64,000 nt of DNA, from positions 8,866,001 to 8,930,000 of the forward strand of contig NZ_CP108938.1 of the NCBI RefSeq assembly GCF_036347135.1. Direction: 5' to 3'. The notes below the pieces were generated by a model. That model did not search any database. It saw only the letters and a list, made by a program, of their open reading frames with translations, and was not told the DNA's origin. Position 1 is the first letter of the stretch. Each line of letters opens with the position of its first letter. Of this stretch, positions 40,098-48,763 are shown piece after piece. Source of the DNA: Streptomyces sp. NBC_00775 (lineage in GTDB: Bacteria > Actinomycetota > Actinomycetes > Streptomycetales > Streptomycetaceae). The position numbers were made by a program, and so were the translations under genes.

Positions 40098-42293
40098 TCA
40101 GGCGTCCTGCGTCTGTTCTCGAATCCTCTCCGCGACCTGAGGCGGCATCGGCTCGTGCCGCGCGTAATTGCGGTTGAAGCGGGCGGTGCCGTGCGAGAGG
40201 GAGCGCAGATCGACGGCGTACCGCCCGATCTCGATCTCCGGGACCTCGGCCCGTACGAGCGTGCGCCCGGAGCCCGCCTGTTCGGTGCCGACGACTCGGC
40301 CGCGGCGCCCGGACAGGTCGCTCATCACGGCGCCCACATAGTCGTCGCCGACCAGGACCGTCACCTCGGCCACCGGCTCCAGCAGATGGATCCTGGCGTC
40401 GGCGGCCGCCTCGCGCAGGGCGAGCGCGCCCGCCGTCTGGAACGCGGCGTCGGAGGAGTCCACCGAGTGCGCCTTGCCGTCGAGCAGCGTGATCCGTACG
40501 TCGATGAGGGGATAGCCCGCGGCCACGCCCTTGGCGGCCTGGGTGCGCACCCCCTTCTCGACGGACGGGATGAACTGCCGTGGCACGGCGCCGCCGACGA
40601 CCTTGTCCACGAACTCGATGCCCGAGCCGTTCGGCAGCGGTTCGACCTCGATCTCGCAGATCGCGAACTGGCCGTGCCCGCCCGACTGCTTCACATGGCG
40701 GCCGCGCCCGGCGGACTTGCCCGCGAACGTCTCCCGTAGGGAGACCTTGTACGGGATCACGTCGACCTGGACGCCGTAGCGGTTGCGCAGCCGCTCCAGG
40801 GCGACGTCCGCGTGGGCCTCGCCCAGGCACCACAGGACGACCTGGTGGGTGTTCTGGTTCTGCTCCAGGCGCATCGTGGGGTCCTCGGCGACCAGTCGGC
40901 CGAGGCCCTGCGAGAGCTTGTCCTCGTCGGCCTTGCTGTGCGCCTGGATGGCGAGCGGCAGCAGCGGGTCGGGCATCTGCCACGGCTCCATGAGCAGCGG
41001 GTCGTCCTTGGCCGAGAGGGTGTCGCCGGTCTCGGCGCGGTTCAGTTTCGCCACGCACGCCAGGTCGCCCGCGATGCAGTGCGTGAGCGCGCGCTGCTGC
41101 TTGCCGAACGGCGTGGACAGGGCGCCGATGCGCTCGTCCACGTCATGGTCCTCGTGGCCGCGGTCGGCCAGCCCGTGTCCGGAGACGTGCACCGTCTCGT
41201 CGGGGCGCAGGGTGCCGGAGAAGACGCGTACGAGCGAGACCCGGCCCACGTAGGGGTCGCTGGCCGTCTTCACGACCTCCGCGACCAGCGGCCCGTTCGG
41301 GTCGCACACCTTCACCTCGCGCGCCGCGCCGTCCGGTGTGGTCACCGTGGGCGCCGCGCGCTCCAGCGGGGTCGGGAAGCCACCCGTGACGAGCTCCAGG
41401 AGCTCGACCGTGCCCAGCCCCTGGCGGGCCCCCTCGGCGGCCGGGGCGGCGGCCAGCACCGGGAAGAAGGTCCCGCGCGCCACGGCCCTCTCCAGGTCGT
41501 CCACGAGCGTCTTGAGGTCGATCTCCTCCCCGTCGATGTAGCGGTCCATGAGGGTCTCGTCCTCGCTCTCGGCGATGATCCCCTCGATCAGCCGGTTGCG
41601 GGCCTCCTCGATGAGCGGCAGCTGGTCGGGCCCTGGCTCCGCCTCCTTGCGCTCCCCGGAGGCGTAGTCGAACAGCCGCTGGGACAGCAGCCCGGTCAGG
41701 CCCGTCACGGGCGCGTGTCCGTCAGGACCCTCCTCGCCGCGCAGCGGCAGATACAGCGGCAGTACGGCGTCGGGGTCGTCCGCGCCGAAGGCCTCCGCGC
41801 AGATCCGCGTCATCTCCTCGAAGTTCGCCCGGGCGGACTCGAGGTGGGTGATCACGATGGCCCGCGGCATGCCGACGGCCGCGCACTCCTCCCACACCAT
41901 CCGGGTCGAGCCGTCCACGCCGTCCGAGGCCGAGACGACGAAAAGGGCCGCGTCCGCCGCTCGCAGACCGGCCCGTAGTTCCCCGACGAAGTCGGCGTAT
42001 CCAGGGGTGTCCAGAATGTTGATCTTGTATCCGTCCCAGTCGACGGGTACCAGGGAGAGCTGCACCGACCGCTGCTGGCGGTGCTCGATCTCGTCGTAGT
42101 CGGAGACGGTGCCGCCGTCCTCCACGCGGCCCGCCCGGTTCACCGCTCCCGCTGTCAGCGCGAGAGCTTCCACCAATGTCGTCTTGCCCGATCCGCTGTG
42201 GCCGACCAGCACCACATTCCGTACGGACGCGGGGTGGTCGGCCGCTGTAGCCCTGCCGGCGGCTCCGGGGTGTGCGTTCGCCTTGTCGCCCAT
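40098..42293 (-). CDS. EF-G-like translational GTPase (EF-G2/FusA-related)
   Basis: 731 residues from the ATG at 42293, six bases after GGGAGG. Domains: G domain (P-loop 'GHSGSGKTTLVEAL', 'DTPGYADF' as G3), then domains II-V as in elongation factor G ('IQAHSKADEDKLSQGLGRLVAEDPTM', 'GSGIEFVDKVVGGAVPRQFIPSVEKGV', 'YARHEPMPPQVAERI'). The G4 motif, normally NKxD, reads 'THLE'. The canonical EF-G P-loop (GHIDAGKTT) is also altered. EF-G2 of mycobacteria is known to bind GTP but to lack ribosome-stimulated GTPase. This protein may be a paralogue of that kind, not the main translocase. Confidence 0.88.
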   Translation of the reverse strand: MGDKANAHPGAAGRATAADHPASVRNVVLVGHSGSGKTTLVEALALTAGAVNRAGRVEDGGTVSDYDEIEHRQQRSVQLSLVPVDWDGYKINILDTPGYADFVGELRAGLRAADAALFVVSASDGVDGSTRMVWEECAAVGMPRAIVITHLESARANFEEMTRICAEAFGADDPDAVLPLYLPLRGEEGPDGHAPVTGLTGLLSQRLFDYASGERKEAEPGPDQLPLIEEARNRLIEGIIAESEDETLMDRYIDGEEIDLKTLVDDLERAVARGTFFPVLAAAPAAEGARQGLGTVELLELVTGGFPTPLERAAPTVTTPDGAAREVKVCDPNGPLVAEVVKTASDPYVGRVSLVRVFSGTLRPDETVHVSGHGLADRGHEDHDVDERIGALSTPFGKQQRALTHCIAGDLACVAKLNRAETGDTLSAKDDPLLMEPWQMPDPLLPLAIQAHSKADEDKLSQGLGRLVAEDPTMRLEQNQNTHQVVLWCLGEAHADVALERLRNRYGVQVDVIPYKVSLRETFAGKSAGRGRHVKQSGGHGQFAICEIEVEPLPNGSGIEFVDKVVGGAVPRQFIPSVEKGVRTQAAKGVAAGYPLIDVRITLLDGKAHSVDSSDAAFQTAGALALREAAADARIHLLEPVAEVTVLVGDDYVGAVMSDLSGRRGRVVGTEQAGSGRTLVRAEVPEIEIGRYAVDLRSLSHGTARFNRNYARHEPMPPQVAERIREQTQDA

Positions 42294-42568
42294 GGCCTTG
42301 CCTCCCGTGCACGGTGAGGTCACTGTGGGCGCGGGCATGACGGATCCGCGTGCGGTGCGGCTCCGATGACGCCCGCGGTGTCTTCGAGCTTTGCACTCGC
42401 GTCACGGTGCGTCCATACGGCGGACGCGATCGCGCCCCGACACCGGCGGCAGCCCCTCGTGACACGGGGGTGCGGGTGCCCGACCATCGCACAAGCGCGC
42501 GCGTGGCTACGATGGGCCAGCCGGTGGCCAGCAGGGGCCGCGCGGCCACACCGACCCTCGGGAAGGCC

Positions 42569-43234
42569 ATGCTGAACAAGTACGCGCGTGCATTCTTCAC
42601 GCGTGTCCTCACACCGTTCGCCGCGTTTCTCATCCGCCGGGGGGTAAGCCCCGACACGGTCACCCTCCTGGGCACGGCCGGAGTCATGGCGGGCGCGCTG
42701 GTCTTCTACCCCCGGGGGGAGTTCTTCTGGGGCACGATCGTCATCACGCTCTTCGTGTTCTCGGACCTGGTCGACGGCAATATGGCGCGCCAGCTCGGCC
42801 GCTCCAGCCGTTGGGGCGCGTTCCTGGATTCGACGCTCGACCGGGTCGCCGACGGCGCGATCTTCGGCGGCTTCGCGCTCTGGTACGCGGGCAACGGCGA
42901 CGACAACGTCCTCTGCGCGGTCTCGATCTTCTGCCTGGCCAGCGGCCAGGTGGTCTCGTACACCAAGGCCCGCGGTGAATCCATCGGCCTTCCGGTCGCG
43001 GTCAACGGCCTGGTCGAGCGTGCCGAGCGCCTGGTGATCTCGCTGGTCGCGGCCGGCCTGGCGGGCCTGCACACGTTCGGTGTGCCCGGCATCCAGGTGC
43101 TGCTGCCCATCGCGCTGTGGATCGTCGCCGTCGGCAGCCTCGTCACGCTCATCCAGCGCGTCGTCACGGTCCGCAGGGAGTCCGCGGAGGCGGACGCCGC
43201 CGCGGCGGCCCAGAACAGCGGGGCCACGCCGTGA
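42569..43234 (+). CDS. pgsA: Phosphatidylinositol phosphate synthase (CDP-alcohol phosphotransferase)
   Basis: 221 residues from the ATG at 42569 behind GGGAAGG. The full CDP-alcohol phosphotransferase signature is present: 'DLVDGNMARQLGRSS' followed by 'WGAFLDSTLDRVAD', with the spacing D-x2-D-G-x2-A-R-x8-G-x3-D-x3-D. Six membrane helices are predicted. In actinomycetes this enzyme joins CDP-diacylglycerol to inositol 1-phosphate to give phosphatidylinositol phosphate. The next two genes (acyltransferase and mannosyltransferase) overlap one another and modify this lipid. Confidence 0.92.
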   Translation: MLNKYARAFFTRVLTPFAAFLIRRGVSPDTVTLLGTAGVMAGALVFYPRGEFFWGTIVITLFVFSDLVDGNMARQLGRSSRWGAFLDSTLDRVADGAIFGGFALWYAGNGDDNVLCAVSIFCLASGQVVSYTKARGESIGLPVAVNGLVERAERLVISLVAAGLAGLHTFGVPGIQVLLPIALWIVAVGSLVTLIQRVVTVRRESAEADAAAAAQNSGATP

Positions 43235-44196
43235 CCAGCCTCCGGGACAGACTGGTGGACGGGGCGTACGCGCTCGGCTGGAGCACCGTCAAGAAGCTCC
43301 CCGAGCCGGTCGCCGTGCGGCTGGGCCGGACGATCGCCGACCTCGCCTGGAAGAAGCGCGGCAAGGGCGTCCAGCGGCTGGAGAGCAACTACGCGCGCGT
43401 GGTGCCCGACGCGACTCCGGAACGGCTCGCCGAGCTCTCCAAGGCGGGAATGCGCTCGTATCTGCGCTACTGGATGGAGTCCTTCCGGCTCCCCGCCTGG
43501 AGCGCGGAGCGCGTGAAGACGGGCTTCGACCCGAAGGACGTGCACTACCTCACCGACGCGCTCGCCTCCGACAGGGGCCTGATCCTGGCCCTCCCGCACA
43601 TGGGCAACTGGGATCTCGCGGGCGCCTGGGTCACCACGAAACTCGAGACCCCGTTCACGACGGTCGCCGAGCGGCTCAAGCCCGAATCGCTGTACGACCG
43701 TTTCGTCGCCTACCGCGAGGGCCTCGGCATGGAGGTCCTGCCGCACAGCGGCGGCACCGCCTTCGGCACACTGGCCCGGCGGCTGCGCGACGGCGGACTG
43801 ATCTGCCTGGTCGCCGAGCGCGATCTGTCCGCGTCCGGCGTCGAGGTGAAGTTCTTCGGGGAGGCGACCCGGATGCCCGCGGGCCCGGCCCTGCTGGCCC
43901 AGCAGACGGGAGCCATCCTGCTCCCGGTGACGCTCTGGTACGACGACTCGCCCGTGATGAAGGGCCGCGTGCATCCGCCCGTCGAAGTCCCCGAGACAGG
44001 TACCCGGGCCGAAAAGACGTCTGCCATGACACAGGCGCTGGCCGACGCCTTCGCCACGGGGATCGCCGACCATCCGGAGGACTGGCACATGCTGCAGCGC
44101 TTGTGGCTGAAGGACCTCGACCCCGAGAAGGATCCCGGGAACACCGGGAACACTGAGAAGGATCCCGAGAAGGATCCCGAGAAGGGGACCCCGTGA
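43231..44196 (+). CDS. Phosphatidylinositol mannoside acyltransferase
   Basis: 321 residues, GTG overlapping the pgsA stop (GTGA). It belongs to the lipid A/PIM acyltransferase family, with the catalytic HxxxxD in 'LALPHMGNWDLAGAWV' (near residue 128). The 'LICLVAERDLSASGVEVKFFGEATRMPAGPALLA' block is conserved with mycobacterial PatA. It should attach an acyl chain to the mannose of phosphatidylinositol mannoside at the inner membrane face. The C-terminal 25 residues are a repeat of 'EKDPGN/EKDPEK' units from a 12-bp DNA repeat (44125-44190) and are probably not functional. Confidence 0.9.
   Translation: MTSLRDRLVDGAYALGWSTVKKLPEPVAVRLGRTIADLAWKKRGKGVQRLESNYARVVPDATPERLAELSKAGMRSYLRYWMESFRLPAWSAERVKTGFDPKDVHYLTDALASDRGLILALPHMGNWDLAGAWVTTKLETPFTTVAERLKPESLYDRFVAYREGLGMEVLPHSGGTAFGTLARRLRDGGLICLVAERDLSASGVEVKFFGEATRMPAGPALLAQQTGAILLPVTLWYDDSPVMKGRVHPPVEVPETGTRAEKTSAMTQALADAFATGIADHPEDWHMLQRLWLKDLDPEKDPGNTGNTEKDPEKDPEKGTP
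44125..44190. repeat. 12-bp repeats at the 3' end of the acyltransferase gene
   Basis: GAGAAGGATCCC occurs three times, with GGGAACACC-type spacers between the first and second copies. In frame it encodes the Glu-Lys-Asp-Pro tail of the acyltransferase. Confidence 0.75.
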
Positions 44197-45353
44197 GGAT
44201 CGGCATCGTCTGCCCGTACTCCTGGGACGTGCCGGGCGGCGTCCAGTTCCACATCCGCGACCTGGCCGAACACCTCATCCGACTCGGGCACGAGGTCTCC
44301 GTCCTCGCCCCCGCGGACGACGAGACACCCCTGCCGCCGTACGTCGTCTCGGCCGGCCGCGCCGTCCCGGTGCCGTACAACGGCTCCGTGGCGCGCCTGA
44401 ACTTCGGCTTCCTCTCGGCGGCCCGGGTGCGGCGCTGGCTGCACGACGGCACCTTCGACGTGATCCACATCCATGAGCCGGCCTCGCCGTCGCTCGGACT
44501 GCTGGCCTGCTGGGCCGCCCAGGGCCCCATCGTGGCCACCTTCCACACCTCGAACCCGCGCTCGCGGGCGATGGTCGCCGCGTACTCGATCCTCCAGGCT
44601 GCCCTGGAGAAGATCAGCGCGCGGATCGCGGTGAGCGAATACGCGCGCCGCACCCTCGTCGAGCACCTGGGCGGTGACGCCGTCGTCATCCCGAACGGTG
44701 TCGACGTCGACTTCTTCGCCCGGGCCAAGCCCAAGTCCGAGTGGCAGGGCGACACCCTCGGCTTCATCGGCCGCATCGACGAGCCCCGCAAGGGCCTGCC
44801 GGTGCTTATGAAGGCGCTGCCCAAGATCCTCGCCGAGCGCCCGGGGACCAGGCTCCTGGTGGCCGGGCGCGGTGACGAGGAGGAGGCGGTGGAGTCGCTG
44901 CCCGCCGAGATGCGCTCACGCGTCGAGTTCCTCGGCATGATCAGCGATGAGGACAAGGCCCGCTTCCTGCGCAGCGTCGACGTGTACGTGGCGCCCAACA
45001 CCGGCGGCGAGAGCTTCGGGATAATCCTCGTGGAAGCGATGTCGGCGGGAGCACCCGTGCTCGCCTCCGACCTCGACGCGTTCGCCCAGGTCCTCGACCA
45101 GGGCGCGGCGGGCGAGCTGTTCGCCAACGAGGACGCGGACGCGCTGGCCGCCGCCGCGCTGCGGCTCCTGGGCGATCCGGTGCGCCGGGCCGAACTGCGC
45201 AAGCGCGGGAGCGCCCATGTGCGGCGCTTCGACTGGTCGACGGTCGGCGCGGACATCCTGTCCGTCTACGAGACGGTGACCGACGGAGCGGCGGCGGTCG
45301 CCGCCGACGAACGGACCGGGCTACGGGCGCGGTTCGGGCTGGCCCGGGACTGA
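44193..45353 (+). CDS. pimA: Phosphatidylinositol alpha-mannosyltransferase
   Basis: 386 residues, GTG overlapping the acyltransferase stop. A GT4 glycosyltransferase of the GT-B fold: 'RIGIVCPYSWDVPGGVQFHIRDLAEHL' (N-terminal Gly-rich loop), 'DVIHIHEPASPSLGLLA', 'VIPNGVDVDFFARAKP', 'TLGFIGRIDEPRKGLPVLMKALPKI' and the nucleotide-sugar motif 'GGESFGIILVEAMSAGAPVLASDLDAF'. PimA uses GDP-mannose to mannosylate phosphatidylinositol, the first step in PIM synthesis. It forms an operon with pgsA and the acyltransferase. Confidence 0.94.
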   Translation: MRIGIVCPYSWDVPGGVQFHIRDLAEHLIRLGHEVSVLAPADDETPLPPYVVSAGRAVPVPYNGSVARLNFGFLSAARVRRWLHDGTFDVIHIHEPASPSLGLLACWAAQGPIVATFHTSNPRSRAMVAAYSILQAALEKISARIAVSEYARRTLVEHLGGDAVVIPNGVDVDFFARAKPKSEWQGDTLGFIGRIDEPRKGLPVLMKALPKILAERPGTRLLVAGRGDEEEAVESLPAEMRSRVEFLGMISDEDKARFLRSVDVYVAPNTGGESFGIILVEAMSAGAPVLASDLDAFAQVLDQGAAGELFANEDADALAAAALRLLGDPVRRAELRKRGSAHVRRFDWSTVGADILSVYETVTDGAAAVAADERTGLRARFGLARD

Positions 45354-45355
45354 AC

Positions 45356-46291
45356 ATGCCGGACACCTCGGGTGGGGGAGCGTCGTGCTGCGCACCCGCG
45401 CGCGGGAAGGCCAGTTCACTTTTCCAACTGGCCGCACCCGGCCCGCCGAGGGGCGAGCGTCGCGCCCACGATGCCGCGGCCATCACCTTGCCCGGCGGCG
45501 AGTTCCGCAGGGGCGACGCCTTCGGCGAGGGGTATCCGGACGACGCCGAGGGACCCGTCCGTACGGTGACCGTGGCACCGTTCCGGATCGACGCGACCGC
45601 CGTCTCCAACGCCCGGTTCGCGGACTTCGTGCGGGAGACCGGGTACCGGACGGAGGCGGAGCAGTACGGCAGCTCGTTCGTGTTCCACCTGCTGCTGCAC
45701 CCCGGTGCGCGGGACGCCGTGCTGGGGGCCGTCGCCGCGGCACCCTGGTGGCTGGGCGTCGAGGGCGCCTCCTGGAGTGCGCCCGAGGGACCCGGTTCGG
45801 ATCTCGAAGGCCGCTCGGACCACCCCGTCGTGCATGTCTCGTACCACGACGCGCTCGCGTACTGCTCCTGGGCGGGCGCCCGGCTGCCCACCGAGAACGA
45901 GTGGGAGTACGCGGCCCGCGGCGGCCTCGAAGGGCGCCGCTATCCCTGGGGCGACGAGTTCGCGCCGGGCGGCCGGGAGCGGATGAACACCTGGCAGGGG
46001 GAGTTCCCCCGGGTCAGCAGGCGTCCGGGCGGCGCGACCGGGACCGTGCCCGTCGACGCCTACGAGCCCAACGGTTTCGGGCTGCACAACACGTCGGGCA
46101 ACGTGTGGGAGTGGTGCGCGGACCTCTTCTCCGAGGAGGACGCGGACCAGCGCGTCATCCGGGGCGGCTCCTACCTCTGCCACGCCTCGTACTGCAACCG
46201 CTACCGGGTCGCCGCCCGCTCCAAGAACACGCCCGACTCCTCGACCGGGCACGGCGGTTTCCGTTGCGCCTGGGATCTCGAAGAGCGGTGA
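45356..46291 (+). CDS. Formylglycine-generating enzyme (SUMF1/FGE family)
   Basis: 311 residues, ATG three bases after the pimA stop. The FGE domain covers residues 40-308: 'LPGGEFRRGDAFGEGYPDDAEGPVRTV', 'YGSSFVFHLLL', 'WWLGVEGASW', 'HPVVHVSYHDALAYCSWAGARLPTENEWEYAARGG', and the active-site pair in 'GGSYLCHASYCNRYRVAARSKNTPDSS'. Those two cysteines bind copper and oxidise the target cysteine of CxPxR motifs to formylglycine, which activates sulfatases. The N-terminus contains 'CCAPAR', itself a CxPxR match. No sulfatase gene is in the window. The close spacing after pimA suggests cotranscription, with unclear meaning. Confidence 0.9.
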   Translation: MPDTSGGGASCCAPARGKASSLFQLAAPGPPRGERRAHDAAAITLPGGEFRRGDAFGEGYPDDAEGPVRTVTVAPFRIDATAVSNARFADFVRETGYRTEAEQYGSSFVFHLLLHPGARDAVLGAVAAAPWWLGVEGASWSAPEGPGSDLEGRSDHPVVHVSYHDALAYCSWAGARLPTENEWEYAARGGLEGRRYPWGDEFAPGGRERMNTWQGEFPRVSRRPGGATGTVPVDAYEPNGFGLHNTSGNVWEWCADLFSEEDADQRVIRGGSYLCHASYCNRYRVAARSKNTPDSSTGHGGFRCAWDLEER

Positions 46292-46302
46292 CCGTACCCG
46301 GG

Positions 46303-46319
46303 TAGCCTTGCCGCCCGTG
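46303..46319 (+). promoter_or_regulatory. Candidate -10 of a leaderless transcript
   Basis: TAGCCT (46303-46308) lies eight bases before the GTG at 46317, placing the transcript start at the codon. Confidence 0.35.
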
Positions 46320-46862
46320 ACCGCAACCCTCATCTGGATCCTCGTCGGCCTCGTCGCGATCGGCCTCTACCTGAGCTGGACCGCCGGGCGCCTGGACCGG
46401 CTGCATGCCCGCATCGACGCCGCCCGTGCCGCCCTCGACGCGCAGTTGCTGCGCCGTGCCTCCGTGGCGCAGGAGTTGGCCACGTCGGGCGTCCTTGATC
46501 CGGCCGCCTCGATCGTGCTGTACGAGGCCGCGCACGCGGCCCGGCAGGCCGAGGAGGAGCAGCGGGAGGTGGCCGAGAGCGAGTTGAGTCAGGCGCTCAG
46601 GGCCGTGTTCGGGGAGGTGCAGCAGGTGGAGGCGGTGCGGGCTGTTCCCGGCGGGGAGGAGGCCGCGAGTGAGCTGGCGCAGGCGGTGCGGCGGGTGCCG
46701 ATGGCTCGGCGCTTCCACAATGACTCCGTGCGCGCCGCGCGTGCGCTCCGCCGCCACCGCAAGGTCCGCTGGTTCCGCCTCGCCGGCCACGCCCCGTTCC
46801 CCATGGCCTTCGAAATGGACGACGAACCCCCGGTAGCCCTGGCCGACCGCCCCACCAGCTGA
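46317..46862 (+). CDS. Small membrane-anchored helical protein (LemA-like)
   Basis: 181 residues from the GTG at 46317. One N-terminal membrane helix ('LIWILVGLVAIGLYLSWTAG') is followed by a long, charged helical region ('RLDRLHARIDAARAALDAQLLRRASVAQEL', then Glu-rich and Arg-rich helices to about residue 165). The layout, an N-out helix with an antiparallel helical bundle, resembles LemA proteins, but sequence support is weak. The function is unknown. Confidence 0.7.
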   Translation: MTATLIWILVGLVAIGLYLSWTAGRLDRLHARIDAARAALDAQLLRRASVAQELATSGVLDPAASIVLYEAAHAARQAEEEQREVAESELSQALRAVFGEVQQVEAVRAVPGGEEAASELAQAVRRVPMARRFHNDSVRAARALRRHRKVRWFRLAGHAPFPMAFEMDDEPPVALADRPTS

Positions 46863-47173
46863 CCTGCGTTTTTGGTCGTGTGTCGGGTGCGGGTGGGTGG
46901 GGGCTGGTCCAAAAGATTGCGCAGTTCCCCGCGCCCCTAACGGCGCGGGGCTTCGCCCCGCGATCCCACGCCCGCCCGGGGTCTTTTTAGGGGCGCGGGC
47001 AACTGCGCAATCTTTTAGGGGGGGTCTGGGGGCGCAGCCCCCAGAGACGGGACGGGTAGGGGCGGCGGGGGCGAAAAAAATCCACCGGCTCCCCATTGGC
47101 CCTTGTAGTGGACTGGTCCCCTCGCGTTTCCTCGGTCAAGCAGAAATCCTCTTTCACCGAGTGAGGTCAACCC
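46863..47173. other. 311-base gap holding a 30-bp inverted repeat of the dispersed family; no gene seen
   Basis: 46911-46940 and 46987-47016 are complementary at 29 of 30 positions. The loop contains a second hairpin (GCGCGGGG-CTTCG-CCCCGCG, 46943-46961). The right arm continues into the G-rich tail shared with 11820-11885. The hairpin may also serve as terminator of the upstream gene. Confidence 0.7.
46911..47016. repeat. 30-bp inverted repeat, dispersed Streptomyces intergenic element
   Basis: The arms read AAAAGATTGCGCAGTT... and its complement with one C/G mismatch. The same GGGGCGCGGG(G)AACTGCGC core occurs at 11742 and 38076. Confidence 0.8.
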
Positions 47174-48097
47174 GTGTCCAGCACGCTCTCCAACTCCGCC
47201 CAGCCCGCTGAGAACACCGCGATCGGCACCGCCCGCGTAAAGCGCGGCATGGCCGAGCAGCTCAAGGGCGGCGTGATCATGGACGTGGTCAACGCCGAGC
47301 AGGCGAAGATCGCCGAGGACGCCGGCGCCGTGGCCGTCATGGCCCTGGAGCGGGTCCCCGCCGACATCCGCAAGGACGGCGGCGTGGCCCGTATGTCGGA
47401 CCCGACCATGATCGAGGAGATCATCGACGCGGTCTCGATCCCGGTCATGGCCAAGTCGCGTATCGGCCACTTCGTCGAGGCCCAGGTCCTCCAGTCCCTC
47501 GGCGTCGACTACATCGACGAGTCCGAGGTCCTCACCCCGGCCGACGAGGTCAACCACTCCGACAAGTGGGCGTTCACGACCCCCTTCGTCTGCGGCGCCA
47601 CCAACCTCGGTGAGGCCCTGCGCCGCATCGCCGAGGGCGCGGCCATGATCCGCTCCAAGGGCGAGGCCGGCACCGGCAACGTCGTCGAGGCCGTCCGCCA
47701 CCTGCGCCAGATCAAGAACGAGATCGCCAAGCTGCGCGGCTTCGACAACAACGAGCTGTACGCCGCCGCCAAGGAGCTCCGCGCCCCGTACGAGATCGTC
47801 AAGGAGGTCGCCGAGCTCGGCAAGCTGCCGGTCGTGCTGTTCTCCGCCGGTGGCGTCGCCACCCCGGCCGACGCCGCGCTGATGCGCCAGCTCGGCGCCG
47901 AGGGCGTCTTCGTCGGCTCCGGCATCTTCAAGTCCGGCGACCCGGCCAAGCGCGCCGCCGCCATCGTGAAGGCGACCACCTTCTACGACGACCCCAAGAT
48001 CATCGCGGACGCGTCCCGCAACCTGGGCGAGGCCATGGTCGGCATCAACTGCGACACCCTCCCCGAGGCCGAGCGCTACGCCAACCGCGGCTGGTAA
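47174..48097 (+). CDS. pdxS: Pyridoxal 5'-phosphate synthase, lyase subunit
   Basis: 307 residues, GTG start at 47174. The Pdx1 barrel is clear: '[56 protein letters not shown]', where the early aspartate and the lysine of '[14 protein letters not shown]' are catalytic. It makes PLP from ribose 5-phosphate, glyceraldehyde 3-phosphate and ammonia, and the ammonia comes from PdxT, encoded 12 bases downstream. The two subunits form a 12+12 complex. Confidence 0.97.
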   Translation: MSSTLSNSAQPAENTAIGTARVKRGMAEQLKGGVIMDVVNAEQAKIAEDAGAVAVMALERVPADIRKDGGVARMSDPTMIEEIIDAVSIPVMAKSRIGHFVEAQVLQSLGVDYIDESEVLTPADEVNHSDKWAFTTPFVCGATNLGEALRRIAEGAAMIRSKGEAGTGNVVEAVRHLRQIKNEIAKLRGFDNNELYAAAKELRAPYEIVKEVAELGKLPVVLFSAGGVATPADAALMRQLGAEGVFVGSGIFKSGDPAKRAAAIVKATTFYDDPKIIADASRNLGEAMVGINCDTLPEAERYANRGW

Positions 48098-48109
48098 GGC
48101 ACACCACTC

Positions 48110-48715
48110 ATGAACACCCCCGTCATAGGCGTCCTGGCCCTCCAGGGCGACGTACGGGAGCACCTCATCGCCCTGGCCGCGGCTGACGCCGTGGCCAGGC
48201 CGGTGCGGCGCCCCGAGGAGCTCGCCGAGGTGGATGGCCTGGTCATCCCCGGCGGTGAGTCCACCACCATCTCCAAGCTGGCCGTCCTCTTCGGAGTGAT
48301 GGAACCCCTCCGCGCGCGCGTGCGGGCCGGAATGCCCGTCTACGGCACCTGCGCCGGCCTGATCATGCTCGCCGACAAGATCCTCGACCCGCGCTCGGGC
48401 CAGGAGACGATCGGCGGTATCGACATGATCGTGCGCCGCAACGCCTTCGGACGGCAGAACGAGTCGTTCGAAGCGGCTGTCGACGTCCAGGGCATCGCGG
48501 GCGATCCTGTAGAGGGCGTCTTCATCCGCGCCCCCTGGGTCGAGTCCGTCGGCGCCGAGACCGAGGTGCTCGCCGAGCACGACGGCCACATCGTCGCGGT
48601 CCGCCAGGGCAACGCGCTCGCCACGTCGTTCCACCCGGAGCTGACCGGCGACCACCGCGTGCACGCCCTGTTCGTCGACATGGTGCGCGCGAACCGGACT
48701 CCAGAGTCCTTGTAG
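48110..48715 (+). CDS. pdxT: Pyridoxal 5'-phosphate synthase, glutaminase subunit
   Basis: 201 residues from the ATG at 48110. A class I glutaminase: '[15 protein letters not shown]', '[18 protein letters not shown]', the nucleophile Cys in '[13 protein letters not shown]', and the His-Glu pair in '[14 protein letters not shown]'. It frees ammonia from glutamine and passes it to PdxS. It is cotranscribed with pdxS. Confidence 0.96.
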   Translation: MNTPVIGVLALQGDVREHLIALAAADAVARPVRRPEELAEVDGLVIPGGESTTISKLAVLFGVMEPLRARVRAGMPVYGTCAGLIMLADKILDPRSGQETIGGIDMIVRRNAFGRQNESFEAAVDVQGIAGDPVEGVFIRAPWVESVGAETEVLAEHDGHIVAVRQGNALATSFHPELTGDHRVHALFVDMVRANRTPESL

Positions 48716-48718
48716 GAT
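48713..48718 (+). promoter_or_regulatory. Candidate -10 for yebC
   Basis: TAGGAT at 48713-48718, overlapping the pdxT stop codon, 46 bases before the yebC ATG. No good -35 was found. Confidence 0.3.
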
Positions 48719-48763
48719 CTCTGGGGTTCGTAAAGAGTTGGGTTACGCGAAGGAGACAGGCAG

